From: Nocardioides sp. NBC_00368
GTDB taxonomy: Bacteria; Actinomycetota; Actinomycetes; Propionibacteriales; Nocardioidaceae
Assembly (NCBI RefSeq): GCF_036090055.1
Contig: NZ_CP107970.1
Coordinates: forward strand, 4,733,001-4,797,000
Direction: 5' to 3'
DNA length: 64,000 nucleotides
Shown one piece after another: positions 34,664-43,177 of the stretch (positions within the stretch are counted from its first letter, which is position 1; each line of letters opens with the position of its first letter). The position numbers were made by a program, and so were the translations under genes. The notes below the pieces were generated by a model that ran no database searches, was not told the DNA's origin, and worked only from the letters and a program-made list of their open reading frames with translations.

Positions 34664-35340
34664 GACTCGTCGTCGCCGCCCACGGGACCCGGCAGCTGCT
34701 CGGCAACGCCGTCGCCTCGATCATCGCCAAGCGCGCAGGCCGTGTGCTCGCGATGGAGTCGAAGGCTGCGTACGTCGAGCTCTGCGAGCCGCTCCTGACC
34801 GATGTCCTGGCGGAGGGGCAGCCATCCGTGGTGGTCCCGCTGCTGCTCTCGACCGGCTACCACATCAAGGTCGACCTGCCGCAGGCCGCCGAGGGGCTGC
34901 CGGTGACGATGGGTCGCGCGCTCGGGCCCGACCCGTTGCTGGCCTCGGCCCAGGTCTCCCGGCTGGTCTCCGCCGGCGTCACGCCCGGCCGGCCGGTGGT
35001 GCTGGTCGCCGCCGGGTCCAACGACCCGGACGCGCGCGCCGACATCGCGACGGCGGGCGCGCTGCTGGAGGAGGTCTGGGGCGGTCCCGTCCGCGTGGCC
35101 ACAGTCTCCGGCTCCGGCGCTCCGGCCCTGGGCGAGGTCGTACGTCCCGGCGACGCCGTCTCGCCCTACCTGCTCGCCCCCGGCTTCTTCTCCGACATGG
35201 TCCGCGCCCGTGCCGAGGCCGCCGGTGCGGAGACCGTCGCCGACGTCATCGGTCCGCATCCCGACGTCGTCGAGCTGGTCGTACGCCGCGCCTCCGATCT
35301 CATCGGCGAGGTCGGCGGCGGACAAGCGCGGGTCGGGTAG
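34660..35340 (+). CDS. Sirohydrochlorin chelatase (CbiX-like)
   Basis: 226 aa. VVAAHGTRQ carries the first metal-ligand His, and LLSTGYHIKVDLP the second conserved region, in each half of a CbiX/SirB fold; CbiX-type repeats appear at PGRPVVLVAAGSNDPDARAD. Inserts Fe2+ into sirohydrochlorin to make the siroheme needed by NirB. Matches Rv0259c by context. Confidence 0.88.
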   Translation: MRLVVAAHGTRQLLGNAVASIIAKRAGRVLAMESKAAYVELCEPLLTDVLAEGQPSVVVPLLLSTGYHIKVDLPQAAEGLPVTMGRALGPDPLLASAQVSRLVSAGVTPGRPVVLVAAGSNDPDARADIATAGALLEEVWGGPVRVATVSGSGAPALGEVVRPGDAVSPYLLAPGFFSDMVRARAEAAGAETVADVIGPHPDVVELVVRRASDLIGEVGGGQARVG

Positions 35341-35351
35341 ACGCCGTCCCC

Positions 35352-35394
35352 CGCTGGTCGAGCCGCCGTAGCCGGCCTCGCGGCTCGACCAGCG
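35352..35394. terminator. Stem-loop between convergent CbiX and argJ genes
   Basis: A perfect 15-bp stem (CGCTGGTCGAGCCGC and its complement) with a 13-nt loop, followed by AAAA on the plus strand (TTTT on the minus strand). Shares TGGTCGAGC with the sequence at 13149-13170. Confidence 0.65.
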
Positions 35395-35403
35395 AAAAGA
35401 CTG

Positions 35404-36552
35404 TCAGGTCGTGTAGTCGGCGTTGATGCGGATGTAGCCGTCGGTGAGGTCGCAGCCGTAGACCGTGAACTCTCCCTCGGCGATGCCGAGGTCGACCTCG
35501 ATCGAGACCTCGTCGCCAGACAGATAAGTCGACAAATCCGCCAATAGATTTGCCGAGACCTGGGCGGGGTAGGTCTCGGTGCCGCCGAAGGCGATGCGGA
35601 CGTGCTCGGGGGAGATGTCGGTCTCCTCGCGGAGCTTGCCGATCGCCATGGCGACCCGGCCCCAGTTGGGGTCGGCACCGTGGACGGCGGTCTTGACCAG
35701 CGGTGAGTTGACGATGGCCTTGCCGACCCGCTTGGCCTGGGCGTCGTCGCGGGCGCCGCCGACCGAGACCGTGATCAGCTTCGAGGCTCCTTCGCCGTCC
35801 GAGGCGATCTTCTTCACCAGGGCGAGCGCGGCGTCGTAGAGCGCCGCCTCGAACTCGGCGAGGTCGACCGCGCCCGCCGCCCCGGAGGCGAAGATCGCGG
35901 CGGTGTCGGAGGTCGAGGTGTCGGTGTCGATCGAGACGGCGTTGTAGGTGCGGTCGACGACCCGGCGGAAGGCCGCGTCGAGATCGGGGGCGGACACCTC
36001 GGCGTCGGTGAAGAAGTAGGTCAGCATGGTCGCCATGTCGGGCTCGAGCATCCCGACGCCCTTGGCGATGCCGACGATGGTCGCCCCACCGACGGTCCGG
36101 GTCTCGATCTTGGCGATCGTGTCGGTCGTCATGATCGCCGCCGCGGCGGCCTCGAAGTCGGCCTCGCCGGCGGTGCCGGCGAGCTTCTCCAGGGCGGGCG
36201 TGAGCACGTCCATCGGGTACTGCACACCGATCACGCCGGTCGACGCGACCAGCAGCTCCTCGGGGCGGACCCCGACGATCTCGGCCGCCAGGCGGCGTAC
36301 CTCCAGGGCGTTGGCCTCGCCCGTCGGGCCGGTCGCGACGTTGGCGTTCTTCGAGATCGTCACCATCCCGCGGAACGCGGTGAGGTCCGAGGATCGGGAG
36401 AGCAGCACCGAGGCGCCGGCGAAGCGGGATCGGGTGAAGACCGCCGCGCTCGTGACCGGGCCCGAGGGGGCGGCGACGACGGCGAAGTCGTCAGCGCCCT
36501 CCTTGAGACCGAGGTTGGCGGTGACTCCGACGAATCCAGCAGGCTGCGACAT
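35404..36552 (-). CDS. argJ: Glutamate N-acetyltransferase / amino-acid acetyltransferase ArgJ
   Basis: 382 aa Ntn-hydrolase. The autocleavage site is in KGVGMLEPDMATMLTYFF (Thr of ATML as nucleophile), with later motifs DTDTSTSDT and GGARDDAQAKRVGKAIVNSPLVKTAVHGADPNWGR. Recycles the acetyl group between N-acetylornithine and glutamate. No argC, argB or argD adjoins it, so it may be the second, OAT2-like copy rather than the arginine operon copy; this cannot be decided here. Confidence 0.92.
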   Translation of the reverse strand: MSQPAGFVGVTANLGLKEGADDFAVVAAPSGPVTSAAVFTRSRFAGASVLLSRSSDLTAFRGMVTISKNANVATGPTGEANALEVRRLAAEIVGVRPEELLVASTGVIGVQYPMDVLTPALEKLAGTAGEADFEAAAAAIMTTDTIAKIETRTVGGATIVGIAKGVGMLEPDMATMLTYFFTDAEVSAPDLDAAFRRVVDRTYNAVSIDTDTSTSDTAAIFASGAAGAVDLAEFEAALYDAALALVKKIASDGEGASKLITVSVGGARDDAQAKRVGKAIVNSPLVKTAVHGADPNWGRVAMAIGKLREETDISPEHVRIAFGGTETYPAQVSANLLADLSTYLSGDEVSIEVDLGIAEGEFTVYGCDLTDGYIRINADYTT

Positions 36553-36638
36553 AGCCGGATTCTATGGCGGTCGGTTGGCGTCGCACGACGAGTCTCGCGC
36601 TCGTGGCCGGCCGCATCGCGAGACGGTGTGGCGTACCG

Positions 36639-36713
36639 GACGGGCACTTCCTGGACTTGGAGGGTGTTTCAGTGCCCGTCAAGCCCAGGGATACCCGGTC
36701 GACCGGGTATCCC
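36639..36713 (-). repeat. 75-bp two-hairpin dispersed repeat, copy 2
   Basis: Reverse-complement match to 21915-21989 with about six differences. Here the 26-bp palindrome is perfect and the second hairpin has GACGGGCAC/GTGCCCGTC arms. Lies between two minus-strand genes. Confidence 0.85.
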
Positions 36714-36725
36714 TAGGCCCGCGGC

Positions 36726-37187
36726 CTATGTCCGCAACCAGGCGAACGCGGCCGCCTCGAGGATCATCCACGAGCGGAGTACGCGACCCACGAACGTGAT
36801 CCCGACGAAGAGCATCAGGTTGGCCTTGAGCGAGCCGTAGACCACCGCGAGGATCGCCAGCGGCGGCAGGCCGCTGAGCGCGGCGACCGCGAGCAGGCCG
36901 CCGGCGTAGGCGGGCCGGCCCTGCGTACGCCGCTCCCACTTCGCCATCCGCTGCTGCCACTTCTCACAAGCCATCTTCTTGCGGACGAAGGGGAGAGAGG
37001 TGGTGCCGTGGCCGGCGTAGTACCAGAGGACCTTGGAGCTGGTCTGGCCGATTCCCGCCACCAGGGCGAGGATGAGGGCCGAGAAGGTCAGGTTCGAGGC
37101 GGCCACCGCGAGGTAGGTCTCGAAGTTGATGACGGGGAAGAGTCCTCCGGTGAAGGACGCGGCGAAGGTCCCGAGAATGAGGTCCAT
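36726..37187 (-). CDS. YqaA-like small membrane protein
   Basis: 153 aa with about four hydrophobic segments (NLTFSALILALVAGIGQ, GGLLAVAALSGLPPLAILAVVYG, LMLFVGITFVGRVL) and a Gly/Pro-rich GLPP loop typical of the DedA/VTT-related YqaA group. Transport or lipid role suspected, not established. Confidence 0.75.
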   Translation of the reverse strand: MDLILGTFAASFTGGLFPVINFETYLAVAASNLTFSALILALVAGIGQTSSKVLWYYAGHGTTSLPFVRKKMACEKWQQRMAKWERRTQGRPAYAGGLLAVAALSGLPPLAILAVVYGSLKANLMLFVGITFVGRVLRSWMILEAAAFAWLRT

Positions 37188-37212
37188 CAGCCGACCTCTG
37201 GACCGCGCAGGA

Positions 37213-37228
37213 GTTGAAACAATTCAAC
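37213..37228. promoter_or_regulatory. GTTGAA-N4-TTCAAC dyad in the YqaA/pckG gap
   Basis: Perfect 6-bp dyad 25 bp upstream of the YqaA-like start. It lies in the 332-bp AT-richer gap (37188-37519) between divergent genes, which also holds CGTGTCACG and GATGCGACATC near 37273-37291 and is likely the pckG control region. Confidence 0.4.
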
Positions 37229-37456
37229 GGAAGTGTGTTGGGGGATCACCCGCGAAACCTTAGATGTAATTCGTGTCACGATGCGACATCGGCGTCACAT
37301 CCACATTACGGACGAGCCTCCGAAATGAGGCGTTTCTCACTTAAACATGGGGGTCACGAGGGTATCGGGACCGGCTATCGGAACATCGCCTGCGGTTGGA
37401 TCGATCAATTGTCCAGGCCCGTGATGGATGACCCACTCTGGTGCACGGTACCCCGG

Positions 37457-37484
37457 TTGGAGGCCTCTTCAACTGGGGTAACGT
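37457..37484 (+). promoter_or_regulatory. Candidate sigma-70-type promoter of pckG
   Basis: TTGGAG (37457-37462), 16-bp spacer, TAACGT (37479-37484), about 35 bp before the pckG start. Confidence 0.45.
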
Positions 37485-37519
37485 GCCTGCAATCGGCGAA
37501 ACTTTTGAAGGGTGTCGGA

Positions 37520-39361
37520 ATGGTTGACGTGGACAAGGTCCTCGATGAGGCGGGGCTGACGAATCCTCATGTGCGGGAGTATGTCTCCTACTGGGCAGGG
37601 GTGACCGGAGCCGAGCAGATCGAGGTTGTCAGCGCAGCCGACGACGAGCGGCTCCTCCAGGAGTCGCTGGAGGCCGGTGAGCTCCTCCCGGTGACGGGCG
37701 GTCGCTACTACAGCCGTTCCTACAGCAAGGACACCGCGCGCTCCGAGGAGCGCACCGTGGTCGCCACCTCCAACCCGGAGGACAAGGGCGTCTACAACAA
37801 CTGGAAGCCCGCGGACGAGACCGTCAAGACGCTCACCGAGCGGATGACCGGCGCCTCCAAGGGCAAGACGATGTACGTCATCCCCTACCTGATGGCTCCC
37901 GCGGGCAGCCCGCTCGAGGCCTACGCCGCCGGCGTCGAGCTCACCGACAGCCGTCCGGTCGTGCAGCAGATGATCCGGATGGCCCGTGTCGGCATCGACT
38001 ACATCAACAACCTCGAGGACCCGAACTCGTTCGTCCGTGCCGTGCACGTGACCGGCGACCTGCCCAACCTCGGGCAGGGGACCGACAACGACCAGCGTCT
38101 GTTCGCGACGGTCGCCGACCAGCGTACGATCCTGCACTTCGGCTCCTCCTACGGCGGCAACGCGCTGCTGGGCAAGATCGCCCACGGCCTGCGCCAGGCC
38201 TGCTACGACGGCCGCGCCTCCGGGAAGTTCCTCGCCGAGCAGTTCCTGCTGCTGGGCATCAAGGACAAGGAGACCGGCGAGGACTTCCACGTCGTCGGCG
38301 GCTTCCCCTCGGCCTCCGGCAAGACCAACCTCTCGATGACGCTCTCGCCCGACGCCCTCGGTGAGCGTTACGAGGTCACCTTCTACGGCGACGACATCGC
38401 CTGGATCTGGGTCGGCGAGGACGGCAAGCTGCGCGCCTTCAACCCGGAGAACGGCGTCTTCGGTGTCGCCAAGGACACCAACGAGAAGACCAACCCGGGC
38501 GCCATCGAGGCGATCCTGCCGGGCTCGGGCGCGATCTTCACCAACGTCGCCTACAACGAGAAGACCCAGGAGGTCTGGTGGGAGGGGCTCACCAAGCACC
38601 ACCCGGACGACCTCGACGGCTGGATCGACTGGAAGGGCGAGCGTCTCGCCGACCGGCTCGACTCCGAGCTCCGTGAGCCGTGGGCGCACCCCAACTCCCG
38701 GTTCACCACGCCGATCTCGAAGGTGCCCAACGCGGCCCCCGACTTCGACGACGCCGCCGGTGTGCCGATCGACGCCATCATCTTCGGTGGCCGCACCCGT
38801 GACCGCGAGCCGCTGATCCGCGCGATCACCGACGTGGCCGAGGGCGTCTACGACGGCCTCACCCTGGGTGCCGAGGCGACCGCCGCGGCCGACGGCCTCG
38901 AGGGCGTGCTCCGCTACGACCCGATGTCGATGCGTCCGTTCCTCGCCTACGAGGAGGGCGACTACGCCCGCCACTGGCTGAAGATCATCGGCGAGGCCAG
39001 CGACAAGCCGGTCTTCGCCCACGTCAACTGGTTCCAGCGCGACTCCGACGACGGTCACTTCCTGTGGCCCGGCTACCGCGAGAACGTGCGCGCGCTGCTG
39101 TGGCTGCTGCAGTTCAAGAAGGGTGAGGTCAAGGGCCAGCAGAGCCCCGTCGGCATCATCCCGACCGAGGACGAGCTCGACCTGCGTGGCCTCGAGCTGC
39201 CGCAGAAGGACCTCGACCGGATCCTCACCCTCGACCTGGCCCGCTGGAAGCAGGAGATGGGCTTCCGCGAGGAGCACCTCAAGCAGTTCAAGCTGCCCGA
39301 GGAGATCTGGGAGGCGCACAAGCGCGTCGCTGCTGCCATCGACGAGGCCGCTCAGGCCTGA
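37520..39361 (+). CDS. pckG: Phosphoenolpyruvate carboxykinase (GTP)
   Basis: 613 aa. Converts oxaloacetate + GTP to PEP + CO2 + GDP, the first committed step of gluconeogenesis. GTP-type signature: P-loop GGFPSASGKTNLSM, kinase-2 FYGDDIAWI, GGNALLGKIAHGLRQA and the FGGRTRDREPLI guanine-binding region. ATG at 37520 preceded by GAAGGG. Own promoter region and strong terminator show a monocistronic unit. Confidence 0.96.
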   Translation: MVDVDKVLDEAGLTNPHVREYVSYWAGVTGAEQIEVVSAADDERLLQESLEAGELLPVTGGRYYSRSYSKDTARSEERTVVATSNPEDKGVYNNWKPADETVKTLTERMTGASKGKTMYVIPYLMAPAGSPLEAYAAGVELTDSRPVVQQMIRMARVGIDYINNLEDPNSFVRAVHVTGDLPNLGQGTDNDQRLFATVADQRTILHFGSSYGGNALLGKIAHGLRQACYDGRASGKFLAEQFLLLGIKDKETGEDFHVVGGFPSASGKTNLSMTLSPDALGERYEVTFYGDDIAWIWVGEDGKLRAFNPENGVFGVAKDTNEKTNPGAIEAILPGSGAIFTNVAYNEKTQEVWWEGLTKHHPDDLDGWIDWKGERLADRLDSELREPWAHPNSRFTTPISKVPNAAPDFDDAAGVPIDAIIFGGRTRDREPLIRAITDVAEGVYDGLTLGAEATAAADGLEGVLRYDPMSMRPFLAYEEGDYARHWLKIIGEASDKPVFAHVNWFQRDSDDGHFLWPGYRENVRALLWLLQFKKGEVKGQQSPVGIIPTEDELDLRGLELPQKDLDRILTLDLARWKQEMGFREEHLKQFKLPEEIWEAHKRVAAAIDEAAQA

Positions 39362-39377
39362 TCGAGACCACAGCCGG

Positions 39378-39412
39378 GGGCGGCGTACGGAATTCTCTTC
39401 CGTACGCCGCCC
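39378..39412 (+). terminator. Terminator after pckG
   Basis: Perfect 15-bp stem (GGGCGGCGTACGGAA and complement) with loop TTCTC, 17 bp after the stop, followed by TTCG. Confidence 0.8.
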
Positions 39413-39528
39413 TTCGATGTTTCCGTGTGCGTCCGTTTCCTACGGGAAGATGAACTTTGTCTAGATCTGGGACAGATGCCCGGCCAGACATTTACGCAGT
39501 CGATCTCCGCCACCTAAGGTTCCTGCCC

Positions 39529-39903
39529 GTGACGATCCCCATTAGCCAGCCGCTTCGTGCTGCCTCGATCACCGAGGCGTACGCGCGGTTCTGGAAGAAG
39601 TACGCGACATTCTCGGGTCGCGCCAGCCGCACCGAACTGCTCTGGCCGATGCTCGTGAACCTTCTGATGCTCATCGTCCTCGTCCTGGCACGGAACGACG
39701 TGGTGAGTCTCGTGATCGGTCTCTATGCGCTGGTCGCGTTCCTGCCGACCATCGCGCTCGGTGCGCGCCGGCTGCACGACATCAACCGCTCCGGCTGGTG
39801 GCAGCTGGTCCTGGTCGTACCGATCGTCGGTGACATCGTCCTCGCGGTGCTGTGGCTGAGGTTCCCGAGCCCCGAGGGTGTGAAGTACGACCTGGCCGCA
39901 TGA
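39529..39903 (+). CDS. DUF805 membrane protein
   Basis: 124 aa. AYARFWKKYATFSGRASRTELLWPML, then hydrophobic helices and LGARRLHDINRSGWWQLVLVVPIVGDIVL: the classic DUF805 layout with the RRLHD motif between helices. Function unknown. GTG at 39529 chosen because homology starts near residue 10 from there; the frame opens at 39457. Confidence 0.85.
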   Translation: MTIPISQPLRAASITEAYARFWKKYATFSGRASRTELLWPMLVNLLMLIVLVLARNDVVSLVIGLYALVAFLPTIALGARRLHDINRSGWWQLVLVVPIVGDIVLAVLWLRFPSPEGVKYDLAA

Positions 39904-39962
39904 CCCCTCGTAAAATTCCCCTGGTAGTTCTCGGGGTTGTCCCCGAATGGCAGGCTATTGAC

Positions 39963-40460
39963 ATGAAGTCCCTCGCAGGAGCCGCCGCGAAGCGGCTCGC
40001 CTTCGAGACCCTCGGCTGGCTGCTCGTGGTCGCCGGGATCGCCGCGATGGTGCTGCCCGGCCCAGGGCTGCTGATGCTCTTCGGTGGACTTGCCGTGCTC
40101 TCCCGCCAGTACGCCTGGGCCCGCCGCTACGTCGAGCCGGTCCGTCTCCGAGCCCTGCGCGGGGCCGCCGAGGGCGTCGAGACCTGGCCGCGGATCATCC
40201 TGTCCACCCTGGGGGCGCTCTCCATCGGTGCTGTCGGCGTGGTCTTCCTGATCAACCCGCCCGCGCCTCACTGGTGGCCCCTCGAGGCGTCCTTCTGGCT
40301 CCTCGGCGGCGACTGGACCGGCATCACGCTGCTGGGCTCCTGCGTCATCGCCCTCGCCGTGCTCGGCTACTCCTACAAGCATTTCCACGGTCACCCCGAC
40401 GCCCGCCACCAGCTCGACGAGGACATCGAGCACACCGGCGAGATGAACAAGGTCGCCTGA
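39963..40460 (+). CDS. PGPGW-motif putative transmembrane protein
   Basis: 165 aa. ETLGWLLVVAGIAAMVLPGPGLLMLFGGLAVLSRQYAWA matches the TIGR02611/PGPGW family of small actinobacterial membrane proteins; two further hydrophobic stretches follow. Function unknown. ATG at 39963; 59 bp after the DUF805 gene. Confidence 0.82.
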   Translation: MKSLAGAAAKRLAFETLGWLLVVAGIAAMVLPGPGLLMLFGGLAVLSRQYAWARRYVEPVRLRALRGAAEGVETWPRIILSTLGALSIGAVGVVFLINPPAPHWWPLEASFWLLGGDWTGITLLGSCVIALAVLGYSYKHFHGHPDARHQLDEDIEHTGEMNKVA

Positions 40461-40469
40461 CGCGCACGA

Positions 40470-40503
40470 AAGAACCGACCGTCGGCTTCGACGGTCGGTT
40501 CTT
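40470..40503. terminator. Terminator between convergent genes
   Basis: Perfect 15-bp stem (AAGAACCGACCGTCG and complement) with loop GCTT. AA/TT ends on both arms make it usable in both directions. Confidence 0.85.
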
Positions 40504-40515
40504 CGCGTAGTGGTG

Positions 40516-41889
40516 CTAGGCCTTCCGGCCGTTCTTGTCGGTGTCGTCGCTCTGTGGCGGGTTCGGGGTCCAGCCGCGGGCCGCGTTGGGGTCCAAGACG
40601 TCGCTCGCCGTCTCGGTCCAGTCGTCGCTGTAGTCGGCCTGCCAGTCCTGGTCCTGGCCGTTGCGCCGGTCGTTCTTCTTGCCGCTCCGGCCGCCGGCCC
40701 CGCCGACTCCGCCGCGCCCGCCGCGGCTCCCCGCTCCGGTCGGACCGCCTCGGGCGCCACGCCCGCCAGCGCCGCGGGCACCTGCCCCAGCGCCTGCACC
40801 ACGCGCGCCTGCCCCGGCTCCGCGTGCCCCGGCGCCGGCTCCGGCACCCGCGCGGGCACCAGCGGCGCCGGCCCTGGCGGCTGCGGACCTCGACGTGGCT
40901 CCGGGCGTCGCCGCCTTCGCCGACGCCCCGGCTGCGAACTTGCTGGCAAGAGCCTTGGCCACGCCCGCCCCGAGCAGAGCCCCACCGCCACCGATCGCGA
41001 GCGCTGTCATCCCGCCCGTACCGCCCGCGAGCGGCGCGAGCCCGTCAGCCGTCTCGACCATCGCGTACGACGTCGAAGGCGCCGGCGAGCCGTCGGCGTT
41101 CACCCACTGGGTGCCGTTCCACTCGGGCGTGTTCTCCGCCTCCTGCGCCGCGATGTTCGCCTTCTCCTGGGCGATCAGCTCGTGGCCCCAGCCCTCGGGG
41201 TAGAGGGTTCCGGAGTTGTACTTCTCCATCCGGGCCTTCGATGCTGCGATCGCGCTGTAGGAGCCGGGGGATGAGGGAGGCTGAGGGGCCGGATCGTTCG
41301 GAGTGCCGGGCTCCTCGGTCAAGGCGCGAACAGGGGGCTGGGAGGTGTAGTTCTGCTGATCGACGATCTCGATCTGCTTGGCAGCGGCAGCCTCGGCGTC
41401 GGCGATCGTTGCCTGCTGGGCGTTGTAGGCGTTGCGATCAGCTTGAAGAGCCTTCTGGTTCTGAACTGCTTGGGCCGTATCAATACCCGGGCCGGACTGG
41501 GCATACTTAGACGATGACGCGTCTGGCGCGGAGACAGGTTCGAACGAAAGCGTCTGTTCGAGCTTTTCGTGTGTCTTCTGCGCCTGGCTGGTTGTCAGTT
41601 GGGCTTCAGTGAGTGCTGCGATGGCATCGGTGAGTTGCTGGACCTTGCTGGTCATCTTGGTAGATGAGGTTCGAAACGCCTGCTGCGCAGCACTCGCAGT
41701 GAAGGAAGTCTCCTCGAACGCCTCCGTCACCCGCGTCGCTGCCAGGTCAAGGTCAGTTGCGAGGTCTTGAAAGGCTCGCCGTGCCGTTTCCCAGTCCTGC
41801 AACCTAGCGTTGACGTCCTCGGGATTAGCCTTCGCGACGTACTCCTTGAGGATGTTCATCATCGTGCCTCTGGGACCCATGGTGCTCAT
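40516..41889 (-). CDS. WXG100-like/ESX-associated helical protein with Gly/Ala/Arg-rich tail
   Basis: 457 aa. Residues 1-120 are amphipathic helices (DWETARRAFQDLATDLDLAATRVTEAFEE) like WXG100/PPE-type type VII substrates. A Pro-rich linker follows, then WNGTQWVNADGS, a short hydrophobic segment (GMTALAIGGGGALLGAGVAKAL), about 80 residues of GARGAGAGA-type low-complexity sequence, and an acidic tail with DWTETASDVLDPNAARGW. Likely secreted or surface-associated; the assignment is inference as no EccC-type ATPase is in the window. ATG overlaps the upstream stop by 4 bp. Confidence 0.65.
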   Translation of the reverse strand: MSTMGPRGTMMNILKEYVAKANPEDVNARLQDWETARRAFQDLATDLDLAATRVTEAFEETSFTASAAQQAFRTSSTKMTSKVQQLTDAIAALTEAQLTTSQAQKTHEKLEQTLSFEPVSAPDASSSKYAQSGPGIDTAQAVQNQKALQADRNAYNAQQATIADAEAAAAKQIEIVDQQNYTSQPPVRALTEEPGTPNDPAPQPPSSPGSYSAIAASKARMEKYNSGTLYPEGWGHELIAQEKANIAAQEAENTPEWNGTQWVNADGSPAPSTSYAMVETADGLAPLAGGTGGMTALAIGGGGALLGAGVAKALASKFAAGASAKAATPGATSRSAAARAGAAGARAGAGAGAGARGAGAGARGAGAGAGARGAGGRGARGGPTGAGSRGGRGGVGGAGGRSGKKNDRRNGQDQDWQADYSDDWTETASDVLDPNAARGWTPNPPQSDDTDKNGRKA

Positions 41890-42347
41890 CCTTCCTCGTC
41901 CTGGCCGAACTTCGCCCGGGTAGCCGCTTCCTCCAGCGCTCCGAGGTCCGGGAAGAAGGGGAGGTCGATATCAGGGAGGTTCAGCCGGGCATCCTTAGCC
42001 AGATTGTCGAAGAATGGCTGGCTGATCAGGCCGACGGCTGCTGCCATGTCCTTTTCGAAAGCGACTTTCGCATCCTCGTCCGCGTCTTCGACGAAGCGTA
42101 CGGCGTCATCGAGCCCGTCGACGAAGGCCACCATGGCCTTTGACGTTTCCGACAGGGCGGAGTTGATTCGCTCGGTGGCCAAGTTCATGAGGGTTTCAAG
42201 GGTCTGCCCTGTCTTGCTGCCACCAAGGGCGCCCGCACTTGGCTTGTCAACGTGGATCTTGTCGATCTTGACTGTGTCGTCGATGAGAACCTGTTTGATC
42301 TTGTTGACGAGGGGCTTGTTGACCCCGGTTGAGCGCGACCCTGTCAT
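41886..42347 (-). CDS. Small helical protein paired with the WXG100-like gene
   Basis: 153 aa, acidic, mostly helical (TGQTLETLMNLATERINSALSETSKAMVAFVDGLDDAVRFVEDADEDAKVAFEKDMAAA). No WXG motif. Translational coupling with the next gene suggests a heterodimeric pair like EsxA/EsxB or PE/PPE. ATG at 42347 follows GGGAGG. Confidence 0.6.
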   Translation of the reverse strand: MTGSRSTGVNKPLVNKIKQVLIDDTVKIDKIHVDKPSAGALGGSKTGQTLETLMNLATERINSALSETSKAMVAFVDGLDDAVRFVEDADEDAKVAFEKDMAAAVGLISQPFFDNLAKDARLNLPDIDLPFFPDLGALEEAATRAKFGQDEEG

Positions 42348-42453
42348 CGCCAGCCTCCCGAGTGTGTCCGGATGTTGCTCCAAGTAAACAGCAGACCCCA
42401 TGGGGTGTCGACCGAGAACGGTTCGCTTAGAAGATGCCGCTACCCTCTGCGGC

Positions 42454-43062
42454 ATGAATACTTCTCGGACGCGACCGAACTTCGTGGTGATAGCGACAGT
42501 TGCAACTCTCCTGGTCACGGGGTTCGGGGCGACGGCGTGCGGTGGTGGCGATCCGTCAGGTCCTGAATCGACGGCTGGTGGCGTGCCTACGCAGAGTCCT
42601 TCCCCGTCTGAACCGGCGACTGAGTCAGCGTCTGACTGGAAGGTGGCCGAGACCAGCGGCGCGCAGTTCAAGACACCTCCGGACTGGACGGTTCGCGTGG
42701 AGGATGGAGTCACGCAGGTCATGGGTGCGCCGAAGGACGACCAAGGAAATGAGCCCGGCTTCGGCCTTCTCGATGCAGGCTCGACGTTGGCGTTGACCAC
42801 TGACGAACTCGCGACGGAAAGCCGTAACAACGTTATCGGTGACTATTCGAAGATCGAGCGCCTTCAAGATGTGAAGTTCGGCGGAACGACGTTTTTTCAC
42901 ATCCGTGGAACAGGTGAGAACCGAACCTATGACCTCTACGGAGCCCTTGTCGGGGACATCCAGGTGACGGTCTCGTGGTCTTTCGGCGTTGAGATGGCGA
43001 GCCGCAAGCAGATCGATGCGTGGATCAACCAGGTGATGCCGACCTTCAAGTTCGTGGGCTGA
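42454..43062 (+). CDS. Putative lipoprotein
   Basis: 202 aa. Signal sequence NFVVIATVATLLVTGFGATAC followed by GGGDPS fits a lipoprotein signal, although the -3 position is Ala rather than Leu. A Ser/Pro/Thr linker leads to a PsbP/LpqN-like beta domain (FKTPPDWTVRVEDGVTQVMGAP). Divergent from the WXG100-like pair, possibly functioning with it at the envelope. Confidence 0.75.
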   Translation: MNTSRTRPNFVVIATVATLLVTGFGATACGGGDPSGPESTAGGVPTQSPSPSEPATESASDWKVAETSGAQFKTPPDWTVRVEDGVTQVMGAPKDDQGNEPGFGLLDAGSTLALTTDELATESRNNVIGDYSKIERLQDVKFGGTTFFHIRGTGENRTYDLYGALVGDIQVTVSWSFGVEMASRKQIDAWINQVMPTFKFVG

Positions 43063-43177
43063 GCCAGCGGCAGTTAACGTCGGACTCGTACACATCCTGG
43101 AGCGTATCGACGAGGGCTCTGATGGCTCATTGGAGTCCTGAGGTGTCCTGTCGGTACCTCCCGATAGGTTGCGGTCT

